Source: a virus
DNA: 64,000 nucleotides
Virus record (IMG/VR): IMGVR_UViG_3300008952_000006
Coordinates: 62,001 to 126,000 of that record
Strand: one strand, 5' to 3'
The notes under the pieces are model-generated. The model made no database searches. It was not told the origin of the DNA and was given only the letters and a program-made list of their open reading frames with translations. The position numbers were made by a program, and so were the translations under genes. Of this stretch, positions 8,931 to 16,985 are shown in pieces; position 1 is the stretch's first letter; the number at the start of each line of letters is the position of its first letter.

Positions 8931-9847
8931 AATTGCTCTTGCCCTATTAATTGGGGGGCCCCGCTAAAAACATTATCAAGCACATTTGTTAATTTTGCGC
9001 TCTCGAGCGTTTGAGGGTTGGTGTAATTTCGCTCTGGTGAGGCGACCAAGTTCTTGATTTCCTCTTCTGATAAATTAAGCGGTATACGATATTCAATATC
9101 CCCTGTAGGGATTCTGTGCAAAGCAACTTGTTGTCTAATAAGCGCGCGTGATTTTTTTATCTTAGAAATCGTTGAAGCAACGCGCCATCGTACGTTTTCT
9201 GCCTCAATAATTAAATCACCCTCAGAGACCTCGGGATAATTACCAAGTAATAGTGTCGTGTTTTCGCTCTGCACGTCACCAAAATTAGCATGGATAGTTT
9301 GTTCGTTGGGGGAGATAAGCATACCGTGCGTCTGAACAGGGGCGTGGTATCCACCAACCCAGCTAGTATCATGGCAAGTCGGGCAACCAGATCTCATCTT
9401 TCGTTGGGAGACCTCATCCCAGCATACGCCGCAGCGCTGCCCAGACTGGCGTCTTGGGAATACCCAAAGTTTCCTACCAGAGAATTCTTTTAACCTTAGG
9501 TTATTAAGCCTAGCCATTTCCAATGCGGCCAAGTCTGGTAGGGCGGCCAGTTTGACACCGCCGACCTTAGGCCAGATCTCTTGCTCGGAAGACCCACGCT
9601 TCTGAACCCTGATCCGATAGTATATTTTGTTGTAATAATTGAAGTACCCCGTAACCGTTGTATCTCGGACGTGGTACTGATCAACCATTGGGACAGTTAA
9701 GTCAAAGTAAGGCCCAAACTCGTTATCAGATTTCTCCAAAACGAATTCGTAATCGAGCGCGCTCTCAAAGCTTGGTTCTAGATCCCAATAGACATCTAGG
9801 TATCCCAAGTCAAAGCTTCTCACCCGTATGTTTGTAACCTTAATCAA
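8927..9847 (-). CDS. neck or connector protein with zinc knuckle
   Basis: 306 residues, starting at TTG 9847 because no in-frame ATG occurs before residue 50 and GGATGG lies about 8 bases upstream. Residues 1-100 look like a fibronectin type III beta-sandwich (VYWDLEPSFESALDYEFVLE..., then YYRIRVQKRG). Around residues 140-160 two Cys pairs (CGVC and CPTC) form a four-Cys zinc site. The C-terminal half is beta-rich and ends in a helical tail. The combination is unusual for known neck proteins. Position between capsid and sheath genes supports a connector role; exact role is unknown. Confidence 0.5.
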   Translation of the reverse strand: MIKVTNIRVRSFDLGYLDVYWDLEPSFESALDYEFVLEKSDNEFGPYFDLTVPMVDQYHVRDTTVTGYFNYYNKIYYRIRVQKRGSSEQEIWPKVGGVKLAALPDLAALEMARLNNLRLKEFSGRKLWVFPRRQSGQRCGVCWDEVSQRKMRSGCPTCHDTSWVGGYHAPVQTHGMLISPNEQTIHANFGDVQSENTTLLLGNYPEVSEGDLIIEAENVRWRVASTISKIKKSRALIRQQVALHRIPTGDIEYRIPLNLSEEEIKNLVASPERNYTNPQTLESAKLTNVLDNVFSGAPQLIGQEQL

Positions 9848-9850
9848 TTC

Positions 9851-11071
9851 TTAAACCATCCTCACGGGCATGGGTTGTGGCTGCTTCGATTTTTTATTAG
9901 CTCTAATTAATCCAAATGCGCCAAGACCGGCTGCGCCTCCACCAAGCATCAACATTTGGTTATGCTTCTTGGCTGCCGCTTTTGATGCCTGGGCCGCACG
10001 TATCGCACCAACGCCGCCTACACCGAGACCCATGAGGTGCTCTGGGTTAGTAAGCCCTAGCCCTTCAAGCCCTTTGTAGATGCTGGAGGGGGATATTTTC
10101 CCGTCTGGGTCACGAATCGCTCTACCAATATCGCCCATAAGTACCGGAACACCGGACACGGCGCTGCCGCCCTTCCTGCCAGCAACCCCGGCCATGTATT
10201 GATCCTGGTGGCCTTTAAGTTTTTTGGTCCACTCCGCAAGCTCAGTGGCGTCTGTGGGTTTTGGGGTCTTCATTTTCGCGAGCGCGTGCTCATAAGCCCT
10301 TTTATTGACAGCGTTCCATTCGGCTCCCTTGGCTGTATTTGATATCTGGGTTTTAAGCTTTTTCCCACTCTCAGCAAGGGTGCGGCCCGTCTCCCGCAAA
10401 TAGGCTCCCGACCCTGGCGCGACAGCCTCTGCAACGCCTGCGACACCCCTGCCCGTAGCTCTCGCCGCCCCGCCTACTCCGCCCTTTGTGAGATTCCAGG
10501 CTTGTCGGAAATAGCTGGGTGTTGCGGGGGTAGCATCCATCATGCCCTTGGTGTACGAGCTTGCGTCGTCTATCCCAGAGCCGACAAACTTTGCTGCCTC
10601 ATCAACAGCACCTTTAGCTTTTGGTGCAGCGTGTCTGCCAAGCCAAGTAAACGGCTTCATGGCAGTTTTCTCCATGCGGAGAGCCTCTATTAGAGCAGCT
10701 TTTTTATCTTCAGGGCTTGCTGTCTTTACTTTTGGAAGTTTCTTATTTTTAGGGATCTTGATCTTTGGGAGGGCGTCTTTCTTAGCCGTTGTGACTGGCA
10801 CCTTCTTTACTTGTAACTTTTTAAGCTTAGCAAGCTGGCCTACGCCACCTTTTGCGCCACCTTTGGGCTTAATGTCAGGCTGTGGCAACGGCTTCAGGGA
10901 AACAGACTTTCCTTGCTGTTGCGAGATGAGTTCTTTTGTTTTATCACGAGCAACTTGCCGTACCTTTAGCTTGGCCCCGGCGGTCTTCAGTCCAGTAAAG
11001 AATTCAGCAGCCGCTTGGTGTTTTTCAGCGGAGTCTGTTTCTTTTTTTGCTAATGCCTCAAAAGGGTCCAT
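9851..11071 (-). CDS. Lys/Ala/Gly-rich internal virion protein
   Basis: 406 residues from ATG 11071, selected because GGAG is 8 bases upstream; the longer frame overlaps the previous gene. The first 150 residues are lysine-rich and probably disordered or DNA-binding. The remainder is helical, and the C-terminus has a glycine-rich hydrophobic stretch (LMLGGGAAGLGAFGLI) followed by basic residues. The short motif occurs at GLKTA (27-31), VKTAS and MEKTA, so it may be cut during head maturation. It belongs with other Gly/Ala-rich genes of the block, which look like internal or ejection proteins. No enzyme motif is visible. Confidence 0.55.
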   Translation of the reverse strand: MDPFEALAKKETDSAEKHQAAAEFFTGLKTAGAKLKVRQVARDKTKELISQQQGKSVSLKPLPQPDIKPKGGAKGGVGQLAKLKKLQVKKVPVTTAKKDALPKIKIPKNKKLPKVKTASPEDKKAALIEALRMEKTAMKPFTWLGRHAAPKAKGAVDEAAKFVGSGIDDASSYTKGMMDATPATPSYFRQAWNLTKGGVGGAARATGRGVAGVAEAVAPGSGAYLRETGRTLAESGKKLKTQISNTAKGAEWNAVNKRAYEHALAKMKTPKPTDATELAEWTKKLKGHQDQYMAGVAGRKGGSAVSGVPVLMGDIGRAIRDPDGKISPSSIYKGLEGLGLTNPEHLMGLGVGGVGAIRAAQASKAAAKKHNQMLMLGGGAAGLGAFGLIRANKKSKQPQPMPVRMV

Positions 11072-11081
11072 TTGAAAACTC

Positions 11082-11486
11082 CTATGCCCGCCCTGTGGAT
11101 GTTCTTTGTACATGGCCAAACAGGACAAAGGAAATATTTACAACTAAGCTCCCGCCGCCACCAGCGGTCACAGTAAGCTCTAAATCGCGCCCAAGCGGAA
11201 CACCCAGGTCAATAATATTTGTTACACCCTTGGCTGGCTTAAGCGCTCCCGGCATTTGGCCTTCCCACCTAGCTAGAGGCGCTGGCCCCACCGCTGCTCC
11301 AGCGGTCGTGGCCCCAGGGACCGAGCCTTTTAAAATGTACGAGGTCGGGGTAGTGTTTGCGTGATCAGGAAGCGTCAAGCCTAATTTTATGTACTTACCA
11401 CTACCTGGAATAACAAAAGTTTCAGATTGCCCAGCAGCGACGTCTACTTCGATTGTTCCATAAATTGGGTCTCTAGCTTGTGCCAT
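11082..11486 (-). CDS. small beta-rich virion protein
   Basis: 134 residues, almost all predicted strand, with a Gly-rich loop (TAGGGGSLVVNISF) near the C-terminus. The layout (short N-terminal strand, central Ala/Pro linker, Greek-key-like strands) fits a decoration or head-completion protein. GGAG precedes the ATG. No family is recognised. It is the only clearly all-beta gene between two connector-type genes. Confidence 0.5.
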   Translation of the reverse strand: MAQARDPIYGTIEVDVAAGQSETFVIPGSGKYIKLGLTLPDHANTTPTSYILKGSVPGATTAGAAVGPAPLARWEGQMPGALKPAKGVTNIIDLGVPLGRDLELTVTAGGGGSLVVNISFVLFGHVQRTSTGRA

Positions 11487-11495
11487 ACTTGTCTC

Positions 11496-12035
11496 CTACG
11501 CGTCCAAGTCTGAAAAGTAACCGTTAATAAACGCGTACTCAGAGGGGACTGCTGAACCATTTAATGCGTTCCCAAGATTGATCGCTTGCTTCAAACGAAA
11601 CTTCTTCTGCTCGTAATTCTGGGTGAACAGGTTCATCCAATTCATAAGTTGCGGTGCTTTATCGGACACACTCACCTGGATGCCCTGCCCGTCAGAATAA
11701 GACATGTGGTTCCGCGTCTGTAACAGCCCTACAGAAGTAAGGATGTGTATTATCGAACCGTTTATTAGTAGTGATACTGACGGAAAGCTTTCCAAGGTGA
11801 ACTGTCCCAGCAAAGGCGGAGTCATATTGAAGTCGTCTATACACTCCATTATCGCAAATGCGATCTCCCTGTCGGAGGTCTCTCGGCCAGCAATCAGTCT
11901 ATTAAGTTCTGGGTAGTCGCGGAGCTTGGCGCGAATCAACGCAATGAGGTTGACTAGTTTTTTTGGCAGCGCCTTAGAAACGGATACCGCTGGACCCACC
12001 GCATTGCTATTCGGATTTTGGGGGTCGTTCGGCAT
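11496..12035 (-). CDS. head-tail connector or neck protein
   Basis: 179 residues from ATG 12035 (a GTG at 12038 is an alternative; the GGAG site fits the ATG better). The pattern RDYPELNRLI, then E.SDREIAFAIMECIDDFN..PP, then RNHMSYSDGQGIQVS and a helix with EQKKFRLKQAINLGNAL is typical of neck or completion proteins of myoviruses: a helical half followed by a short beta region around the 'RN..(S/Y)D' element. It sits between capsid-region genes and the sheath, the expected place. Partner proteins are probably portal and tail terminator. Confidence 0.55.
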   Translation of the reverse strand: MPNDPQNPNSNAVGPAVSVSKALPKKLVNLIALIRAKLRDYPELNRLIAGRETSDREIAFAIMECIDDFNMTPPLLGQFTLESFPSVSLLINGSIIHILTSVGLLQTRNHMSYSDGQGIQVSVSDKAPQLMNWMNLFTQNYEQKKFRLKQAINLGNALNGSAVPSEYAFINGYFSDLDA

Positions 12036-12037
12036 CA

Positions 12038-12457
12038 CTATTCTCCACGGGCTTCTTTGATCTGCTTAATCAAAACCGTCTTTGTCTCGCTCCCGCTCAG
12101 GGGCAACTTTAAGCTTTTGGCAAGAGAGACCAGTTGGGCTTTTCTTAGTGAGTTTATATTAGTCGGAGCCTGCCCACCAACCCATGCTTCATCGACATCA
12201 GGCGTTGATTTGTCGTCCGCAATAAATTCCCCGTCCTCAGTTCTTGCTCGAGTAGGCTTCTTTTTTGGCACGGGGCCCTTAGCGTCCTTACGGGCTTTTC
12301 GTGCTGCGGCAGCATCTCTCTCATGTAAAGACAGCAGCCCTCGATCAACAAGCGGCTTAAGCTGCGCAAGTAGGTCGTCGGATACTTCCACCGTGTCCCC
12401 TACTTTTACGTAGTCCCCACCAATACGGAGGGGATATTTTTCGCAGCGGATAAACAT
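12038..12457 (-). CDS. virion-block protein with C-terminal HeH/SAP-like domain
   Basis: 139 residues. Residues 1-45 form a small beta domain (YPLRIGGDYVKVGDTVEVSD). The middle is charged and low in complexity. Residues 105-139 (SLRKAQLVSLAKSLKLPLSG then KTVLIKQIKEA) form a helix-extension-helix element like HeH, LEM or Rho N-terminal domains, which bind nucleic acid or proteins. Such domains occur in head-completion proteins near the capsid genes of other phages. The ATG overlaps the upstream stop (TAATG). Confidence 0.55.
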   Translation of the reverse strand: MFIRCEKYPLRIGGDYVKVGDTVEVSDDLLAQLKPLVDRGLLSLHERDAAAARKARKDAKGPVPKKKPTRARTEDGEFIADDKSTPDVDEAWVGGQAPTNINSLRKAQLVSLAKSLKLPLSGSETKTVLIKQIKEARGE

Positions 12458-12945
12458 TAGTTGCTATCCCCTGGCTTGCTTTTTTTATCTTTCTTGGACG
12501 CCTTCTTTTTAGCAGGTTCCTTTTTAGGGGCCTCCGCCTTAGAAGCAGTCTTTGAAATAACCGCACCCTTACCAGACTCTTTTGCGCTCACCGGTGACGC
12601 CTCGGGAGTACTCGCTTTTTTATCAGTGGAGTCCTCTTTTGTTGGTAAAGATGCGGGCGGCTTAGGAGAAGAGGCCTTCTTGGGAGACGGGGTCTCTACC
12701 TGCGCGGGTGCTCCACCAATCGCCAGCAATTCGATAACGCCATGAGCAGCGTACTTGTCAATTAAATCTTTGTTGGCTTTATATGCGGCATCACCGATGG
12801 TGATCTTGCCACCAGTCTTAATGCGCCACGTGCCAATCGCAATACGGCCAACTGCGGAAGCTTTTCTCACCACAGGGTCTTTCTTATAGGCCGCCTTAGC
12901 TGGACCTTTCCGGCTATCTAATACATTTGTAATTTGATAAGGCAT
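12457..12945 (-). CDS. basic, lysine-rich C-terminal tail protein
   Basis: 162 residues from ATG 12945, chosen because GGAG is 7 bases upstream; the longer open frame runs back into the capsid gene. Residues 1-90 are a compact alpha-beta domain (MPYQITNVLDSRKGPAKAAY, then IGTWRIKTGGKITIG). Residues 95-162 are low-complexity Lys, Ala, Ser and Pro, ending SKKDKKSKPGDSN, and carry the motif ISKTA. The tail could contact DNA or be trimmed. No family is recognised. It lies directly after the capsid gene, behind a GC-rich hairpin. Confidence 0.55.
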   Translation of the reverse strand: MPYQITNVLDSRKGPAKAAYKKDPVVRKASAVGRIAIGTWRIKTGGKITIGDAAYKANKDLIDKYAAHGVIELLAIGGAPAQVETPSPKKASSPKPPASLPTKEDSTDKKASTPEASPVSAKESGKGAVISKTASKAEAPKKEPAKKKASKKDKKSKPGDSN

Positions 12946-12972
12946 TACTTTCTCCTGAACAATAAAGAGGCA

Positions 12973-12993
12973 CCCCCCAGGAAGCCTGGGGGG
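12973..12993 (-). terminator. perfect 9-bp GC hairpin after the major capsid gene
   Basis: CCCCCCAGG (12973-12981), loop AAG, CCTGGGGGG (12985-12993). In the minus-strand transcript it is followed by a weak T-rich run (CTCTTTATTG). It lies 20 bases past the capsid stop. It may reduce read-through or protect the capsid mRNA 3' end. A full intrinsic terminator is less likely because the T-run is poor. Confidence 0.55.
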
Positions 12994-13012
12994 ATACCTA
13001 AAATAACACGAC

Positions 13013-14233
13013 TTAGAACTGCGTAACCTGCGGGAAGGTCTGGCCTTCATCCACAAGGTGGTTACGAGCGCCGAGATCTTCCTCAGCGACAGGCAATCGG
13101 TCACGCTGCGTAGCTGCGTTGTTAGCGGGGGTAGTAAGCGGGTCAACAGAACCAGCATACAGCTCCAACTTACGAACACCGGCAACATTACCAATGTACA
13201 TGCCAATGTCTTCCCAAGCCTCAAACGAGATTCGGTTACGCTCTTTGTCAGCGTAGAACTTCGTCTTGTTGAGGAGCAAGAAGCCACCCAGATATTCAGG
13301 CGCTGTGAACGCATAAATATTACCTGGACGGAGGATGTCAGTTTTCAAAGTACGAACAAACTTACGGCCAATGACCGTGCTGTGCTTGTACCCGTCAACC
13401 ACATTCTCAGCAATGATCTTGTCGCCAAGGTCATTGTGCAACCACGCATTGATATCCTCGAAGTCAGTGTCGGTCAGCAGAAACTGATCGCACCGCATAC
13501 GAGAACCGCGAGTACCTGCGCCAACAGCGCTGCTACCCGTGAACGTTTGGAACAACGCAATCAGGTCCGCTTTGTCAACCGGTACAATTACCGCCTCATC
13601 GCAACCTGCGGCAGCGCCACCAACTGTCGATGGGAACAACGCAGCAGCTTTCACCTTGCCTACTTGAGCGGTAATGGTACCACCACCAGCGGGGTCAAGG
13701 TTAAACGCCGTGAACGCATCAGCGTCAGCATAGGTAGCACCGAACACAAGGCCCTGCGCATCCTGCTGCAATGACTGACAAGCCGACTCGACATGGGTCA
13801 AGAAGACACGGTCTTCAATCTCCTGAATGTCGTTGACGATATTACGCTTAATAATCTGCGTGATTGGCATCACATAGGCCATAAGCTCTTGTTCAGTTTG
13901 TTCAAAACGCTGCGAGCCAACCGTATGGAATGGTACTTCAAAGCGCGGGCCAGTGTAGTATCGAACCGTGGGTTGACCACGGAAAGACATACTCATAGCA
14001 CGGCTTGTTGGTTCCACTTCAACGATCTTAACAAGCGTATCGTGGTTTACACTGACCTGAAGGTCAGATCGGCTTACCGACTTCGGGGGGAGTACTTTGC
14101 GAGCAAAGCTTTCCTCACGCAGACGGTCTCGGATGTAATCGCCACCCAGGGCAGCAATTTTTTCTTTTCCAGCCTCGGTATCGAGCTTACTTACGAAAAG
14201 CTCGTTGAGGACGTCACTAGGTACACTAGACAT
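13013..14233 (-). CDS. major capsid protein, HK97 fold
   Basis: 406 residues. The order fits HK97-type coat proteins: an N-terminal helical arm with RDRLREESFARKVLPP, an E-loop region with strand pairs (VRYYTGPRFEVPFHTVGS), a long spine helix around residues 115-150 (IIKRNIVNDIQEIEDRVFL), and a P/A-domain ending with the strand set YLGGFLLLNKTKFYADKE and EAWEDIGMYIGNVAGVRKLE. The length is typical. GGAGG precedes the ATG. It lacks the KTA-type motif. A hairpin follows the gene, which may help its transcript accumulate. Confidence 0.8.
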   Translation of the reverse strand: MSSVPSDVLNELFVSKLDTEAGKEKIAALGGDYIRDRLREESFARKVLPPKSVSRSDLQVSVNHDTLVKIVEVEPTSRAMSMSFRGQPTVRYYTGPRFEVPFHTVGSQRFEQTEQELMAYVMPITQIIKRNIVNDIQEIEDRVFLTHVESACQSLQQDAQGLVFGATYADADAFTAFNLDPAGGGTITAQVGKVKAAALFPSTVGGAAAGCDEAVIVPVDKADLIALFQTFTGSSAVGAGTRGSRMRCDQFLLTDTDFEDINAWLHNDLGDKIIAENVVDGYKHSTVIGRKFVRTLKTDILRPGNIYAFTAPEYLGGFLLLNKTKFYADKERNRISFEAWEDIGMYIGNVAGVRKLELYAGSVDPLTTPANNAATQRDRLPVAEEDLGARNHLVDEGQTFPQVTQF

Positions 14234-14247
14234 AATATCCTCCTTCC

Positions 14248-14832
14248 TTAGCTAAGTTGACCGACGAATCGGGGTTTTTCGTACAAATGTACTTTGATTG
14301 GACGATCATCGGCGGGAGCCAAAGCCCCATTTCCGTTATGACCAACGACATATCCAACAGACCAACCATGCAGCATATCAGCTACGGCAGGGCCAGTCGC
14401 CTTCATAGACGCCAAGACAAGACGCCCAGTTGCGCCAGCAACGGCTGTTGTCGATTGAATGACACTCACTGAAGACCCGATAGGGAACTCAGCTGCAATT
14501 GTACCAGCCGTAGCTTCGTACAGAGCGCAATCAACCTCAATTTCACCGTGTGCTAACGTGGCGACACGAGTGTCCCCAAGTGCTTGACGATCCGAACGTA
14601 ATGCTGATCCCCACACCATTGCCAAACTAGAGGCATTGGCGTCGAGGGCCGTAACATTGGCTAGGACCGCGTCATGATAGATGAGGGCCTGAGGGTCCCC
14701 ATCCTGCGGAACAAATTCACCATCTTCAGGCGCTGCAGTCATTCCACTACAATCTACGTCGCGAGTTTGCACTTTTAATGTAGACGAAGTTGGGCTGACG
14801 TTACGCCTTCGGACTGCGCTAAATGTTGCCAT
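14248..14832 (-). CDS. capsid-associated protein, decoration candidate
   Basis: 194 residues, mostly beta with Ala/Gly turns. It lies immediately upstream of the capsid gene in the transcript. Visible blocks are DAVLANVTALDANASSLAMV and a strand near GRLVLASMKATGPAVADM. A beta-rich protein of this size next to the coat gene is commonly a decoration or stabilising protein, but no family is recognised. GGAG is 8 bases before the ATG. Role is inference from position. Confidence 0.5.
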   Translation of the reverse strand: MATFSAVRRRNVSPTSSTLKVQTRDVDCSGMTAAPEDGEFVPQDGDPQALIYHDAVLANVTALDANASSLAMVWGSALRSDRQALGDTRVATLAHGEIEVDCALYEATAGTIAAEFPIGSSVSVIQSTTAVAGATGRLVLASMKATGPAVADMLHGWSVGYVVGHNGNGALAPADDRPIKVHLYEKPRFVGQLS

Positions 14833-14857
14833 TTTAACTCTCCTTAGTTGTTAACGT

Positions 14858-15205
14858 TTATTCACTTCCGAGAAGAAAATTCTCGAAAGCACTAGCTGCA
14901 TCAGCTTCAGGCACATCTGAAATTGACGCGAAAGACAGATCAGGTGGGGATAGGGCCAACGCCTCTTTAACAATCCGCAAGTCCTTTTTAGAAGCCAGCA
15001 ATGCAGCTACCTTCTGCTTAAAAGGAACAGAATTATCAGAGAAACCTCGAGCATCCATCATAGATACAACCTCTTCCGCCTCATCTCGTTTTTGGTACTC
15101 TTGCAGAGCACTTGCCAACTTTTGATTTTCCTCCACCAATTTACGCAGAGTCTGCGGAACTTGGCTGAGGACTTCTTGAGCTGAGTTTTTGTCGATTGAA
15201 CTCAT
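14858..15205 (-). CDS. coiled-coil protein, scaffold-associated candidate
   Basis: 115 residues. A coiled coil spans about 12-45 (LSQVPQTLRKLVEENQKLAS then ALQEYQKRDEAEE). A helical domain follows (FKQKVAALLASKKDLRIVKE), then an acidic C-terminus. It sits between the candidate scaffold and the capsid neighbour. The GGAGG site is 8 bases upstream of the ATG. Its charge, helicity and position suggest assembly scaffolding. Family not recognised. Confidence 0.5.
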   Translation of the reverse strand: MSSIDKNSAQEVLSQVPQTLRKLVEENQKLASALQEYQKRDEAEEVVSMMDARGFSDNSVPFKQKVAALLASKKDLRIVKEALALSPPDLSFASISDVPEADAASAFENFLLGSE

Positions 15206-15207
15206 GA

Positions 15208-16026
15208 TTATGCCTCCTTACCAATCTGGGCCATCAACTTTCTTTTCAGATTGTCAGTGGCCTGTTTACGAGCCATGGGCCCTTCGCTACCGTGAACCTC
15301 GCCGGTCTCCGCACCTTGTAGGGTACTCTCGCCAAATTGCTCATCAGAGCTGAGTGCTGCATTCAACACATCAGCAAGGCTTTGGCCAGCACTAGCTGCC
15401 TTCACCGCCGCCTCACCATCAGCTTCATTTGAAGCTGGCTCTTCTGGTTCGTCGGGTGCAGTTTTCCCGACGTTAAAGATGTCCTCTTCAGACACAGGGT
15501 CTTCGGAGGTACTGCTGTAAAAAGTGTCAGACTCAGATTTGTCTGCCTCATCCGAATCACTTTCGTCGGACTTCAGATTTCTGAGCTTACCTAAAACGTT
15601 TTGGAACATTTCTTCTTTGGCCTCATCGGCCTTACTTTCCTGTTCCTTCTCTTCTTCTACGACTTCCTGCTTGGCAGAAATTCGTGACCGTAGACCCTCC
15701 CGTAACCGACTAGAAACGTCCGCAAGATTAACTACGTTATCTTCCGCAACTGTTTGTGGCTCTTCTTTGGGTGCGTCTGAGGTGAACCTCCCTGTTACGG
15801 GGTCCCTCCCAACGGCTTCTTTGCTAAGTTCTTGGTCAGCGCTTGTGTCAGCAGGGGCTGAAACAGCGTCTAAATTATCGATAATAAAATCTACCGCCGA
15901 GGCTAACTTTTCTACGTATACCGGATCTGTCAAACCAACACTGTTTTCGTTAGGTTTTTCAGATTCGACTACAGCAGAAGAACCGGCCCCAGCAAGCTTA
16001 TCTATTAGATTATTTAATGAAGACAT
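15208..16026 (-). CDS. acidic helical protein, scaffold or core candidate
   Basis: 272 residues, strongly acidic (long Glu/Asp/Ser runs at about 130-185) with a helical N-terminus and a Lys-rich C-terminal helix (MARKQATDNLKRKLMAQIGKEA). It contains VEKLA, LSKEA and a terminal IGKEA, versions of the recurring short motif. A disordered acidic body with a basic C-terminal capsid-binding helix is the usual design of scaffolding proteins. It precedes the capsid gene in the transcript. A GGAGG site is present. Direct proof of scaffolding is absent. Confidence 0.5.
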   Translation of the reverse strand: MSSLNNLIDKLAGAGSSAVVESEKPNENSVGLTDPVYVEKLASAVDFIIDNLDAVSAPADTSADQELSKEAVGRDPVTGRFTSDAPKEEPQTVAEDNVVNLADVSSRLREGLRSRISAKQEVVEEEKEQESKADEAKEEMFQNVLGKLRNLKSDESDSDEADKSESDTFYSSTSEDPVSEEDIFNVGKTAPDEPEEPASNEADGEAAVKAASAGQSLADVLNAALSSDEQFGESTLQGAETGEVHGSEGPMARKQATDNLKRKLMAQIGKEA

Positions 16027-16050
16027 TTAGTGGTTCCTCCTGTTAAGAGC

Positions 16051-16075
16051 GGCCCCACCCACAACGGGCGGGACC
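16051..16075 (-). other. strand-specific GC hairpin between virion genes
   Basis: In the minus-strand transcript, GGTCCCGCCC pairs with GGGTGGGGCC around loop GTTGT (10 pairs including two G-U). The same pairing is not possible on the plus strand because the wobbles would become A-C. It lies between the 60-residue gene and the scaffold candidate, just before the latter's AGGAGG site. It could tune expression or block RNA decay. Confidence 0.5.
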
Positions 16076-16080
16076 TCCCA

Positions 16081-16263
16081 TTAAACCTGTTTGCCGGTCT
16101 CGCTCTTCACCTTCTTCATAATACTAGCAGCTAGCAATGTGAACAAGGCAGCCTCTGCTGGTTTCTCTTTTAAAAGAGACCAGCTTTTGGACAAAGTTTC
16201 TTTTCCTACTTTATTAGCAGAGTGAAACTTCGCTTTTAGAGCTTTGACTGCAGCAGGCTTCAT
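16081..16263 (-). CDS. 60-residue basic helical protein
   Basis: 60 residues. A lysine-rich amphipathic N-terminal half (VKALKAKFHSANKVGKE) is followed by a hydrophobic stretch LLKEKPAEAALFTLLAASIM and a basic end. The (K/R)-x-x-P then hydrophobic run resembles segments in the neighbouring protease and internal proteins. The ribosome site is weak. It may be a small internal head or membrane-active virion protein. No family is recognised. Confidence 0.5.
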   Translation of the reverse strand: MKPAAVKALKAKFHSANKVGKETLSKSWSLLKEKPAEAALFTLLAASIMKKVKSETGKQV

Positions 16264-16273
16264 TCATGCACTC

Positions 16274-16903
16274 TTACTGCTGTAGATGCTGCGCAATAGC
16301 GTCAACGTCATAACCAGCTTCGGCAAGCATTTCGCCAGCGCGCTCAGTTACAGCGTTATCTAGTTGCTCATCATCAATAGCAGCGGAAGATTGCTTAACA
16401 GTTCCTGTGTCGAGGAAAGTCAGAATCTCTTGGGCGCGCTCCATAGAAGCTTGCTCAAAAGCCTGTGCAAACTCAGGATCGACTTCTTGGGTTGCCGCAG
16501 GCGCTTCTTCTTCGCTTGCAGTCTTCAAGAATCGATCACTGGGGCGACCAGAGGCGGTTTTTTCAGTACCACCCTGCTGAATCGAAGTGAGTTCGTCGTA
16601 GAAAGCGTGTGCCATCGTTCGGCCAAGAAAGTCAGCTTCTGCAAGCTTAACTTGGCTTTCATCTTCTTCACCTGCTTCAGGAGCAGCGTCAGCAGCAGCG
16701 GCAGTCTTTTCAACTTCTCCACCCATAGCTTCTTGCAAGATTTCAAGAATGTCATCATCATTAAACTCATTAAGATCAATACCTTCTGCGGCTGCGACCT
16801 TCTCGAGTTCTTCCAACAGTGCGGCCTCAGCAGTTTTTTCAACACCAGAATTGGTGTCAATGTTTCCCTGGGTACCATATGCTTGTGCTAGCAGTTCGTT
16901 CAT
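16274..16903 (-). CDS. acidic core-type protein with many repeated KTA motifs
   Basis: 209 residues from ATG 16903 (AGGAG upstream; a longer frame is less likely). Acidic and helical. It has the highest density of the recurring motif: VEKTA (21-25), LEKVA (33-37), VEKTA (64-68), QVKLA, TEKTA (113-117) and FLKTA (125-129). The block LGRTMAHAFYDEL (93-105) is a short conserved-looking helix. It lies directly after the prohead protease gene, so it may be a protease substrate, such as a core or internal protein cut into peptides during maturation. Cleavage is inference. Confidence 0.6.
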   Translation of the reverse strand: MNELLAQAYGTQGNIDTNSGVEKTAEAALLEELEKVAAAEGIDLNEFNDDDILEILQEAMGGEVEKTAAAADAAPEAGEEDESQVKLAEADFLGRTMAHAFYDELTSIQQGGTEKTASGRPSDRFLKTASEEEAPAATQEVDPEFAQAFEQASMERAQEILTFLDTGTVKQSSAAIDDEQLDNAVTERAGEMLAEAGYDVDAIAQHLQQ

Positions 16904-16985
16904 TTTAATTCTCCTTAAGAATTTTCGGTTTTGACTGCGTCCCAGCATCGTCTCTGATAAAAAATTTCATCTAGATACCCCTGGA

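Noticed and set aside
12946-13314. Upstream extension of the lysine-rich gene into the capsid gene
   Set aside because: The extension overlaps the capsid C-terminus in another frame, has no ribosome site and reads as non-protein-like Ser/Arg/Leu-rich sequence. ATG 12945 with GGAG is better.
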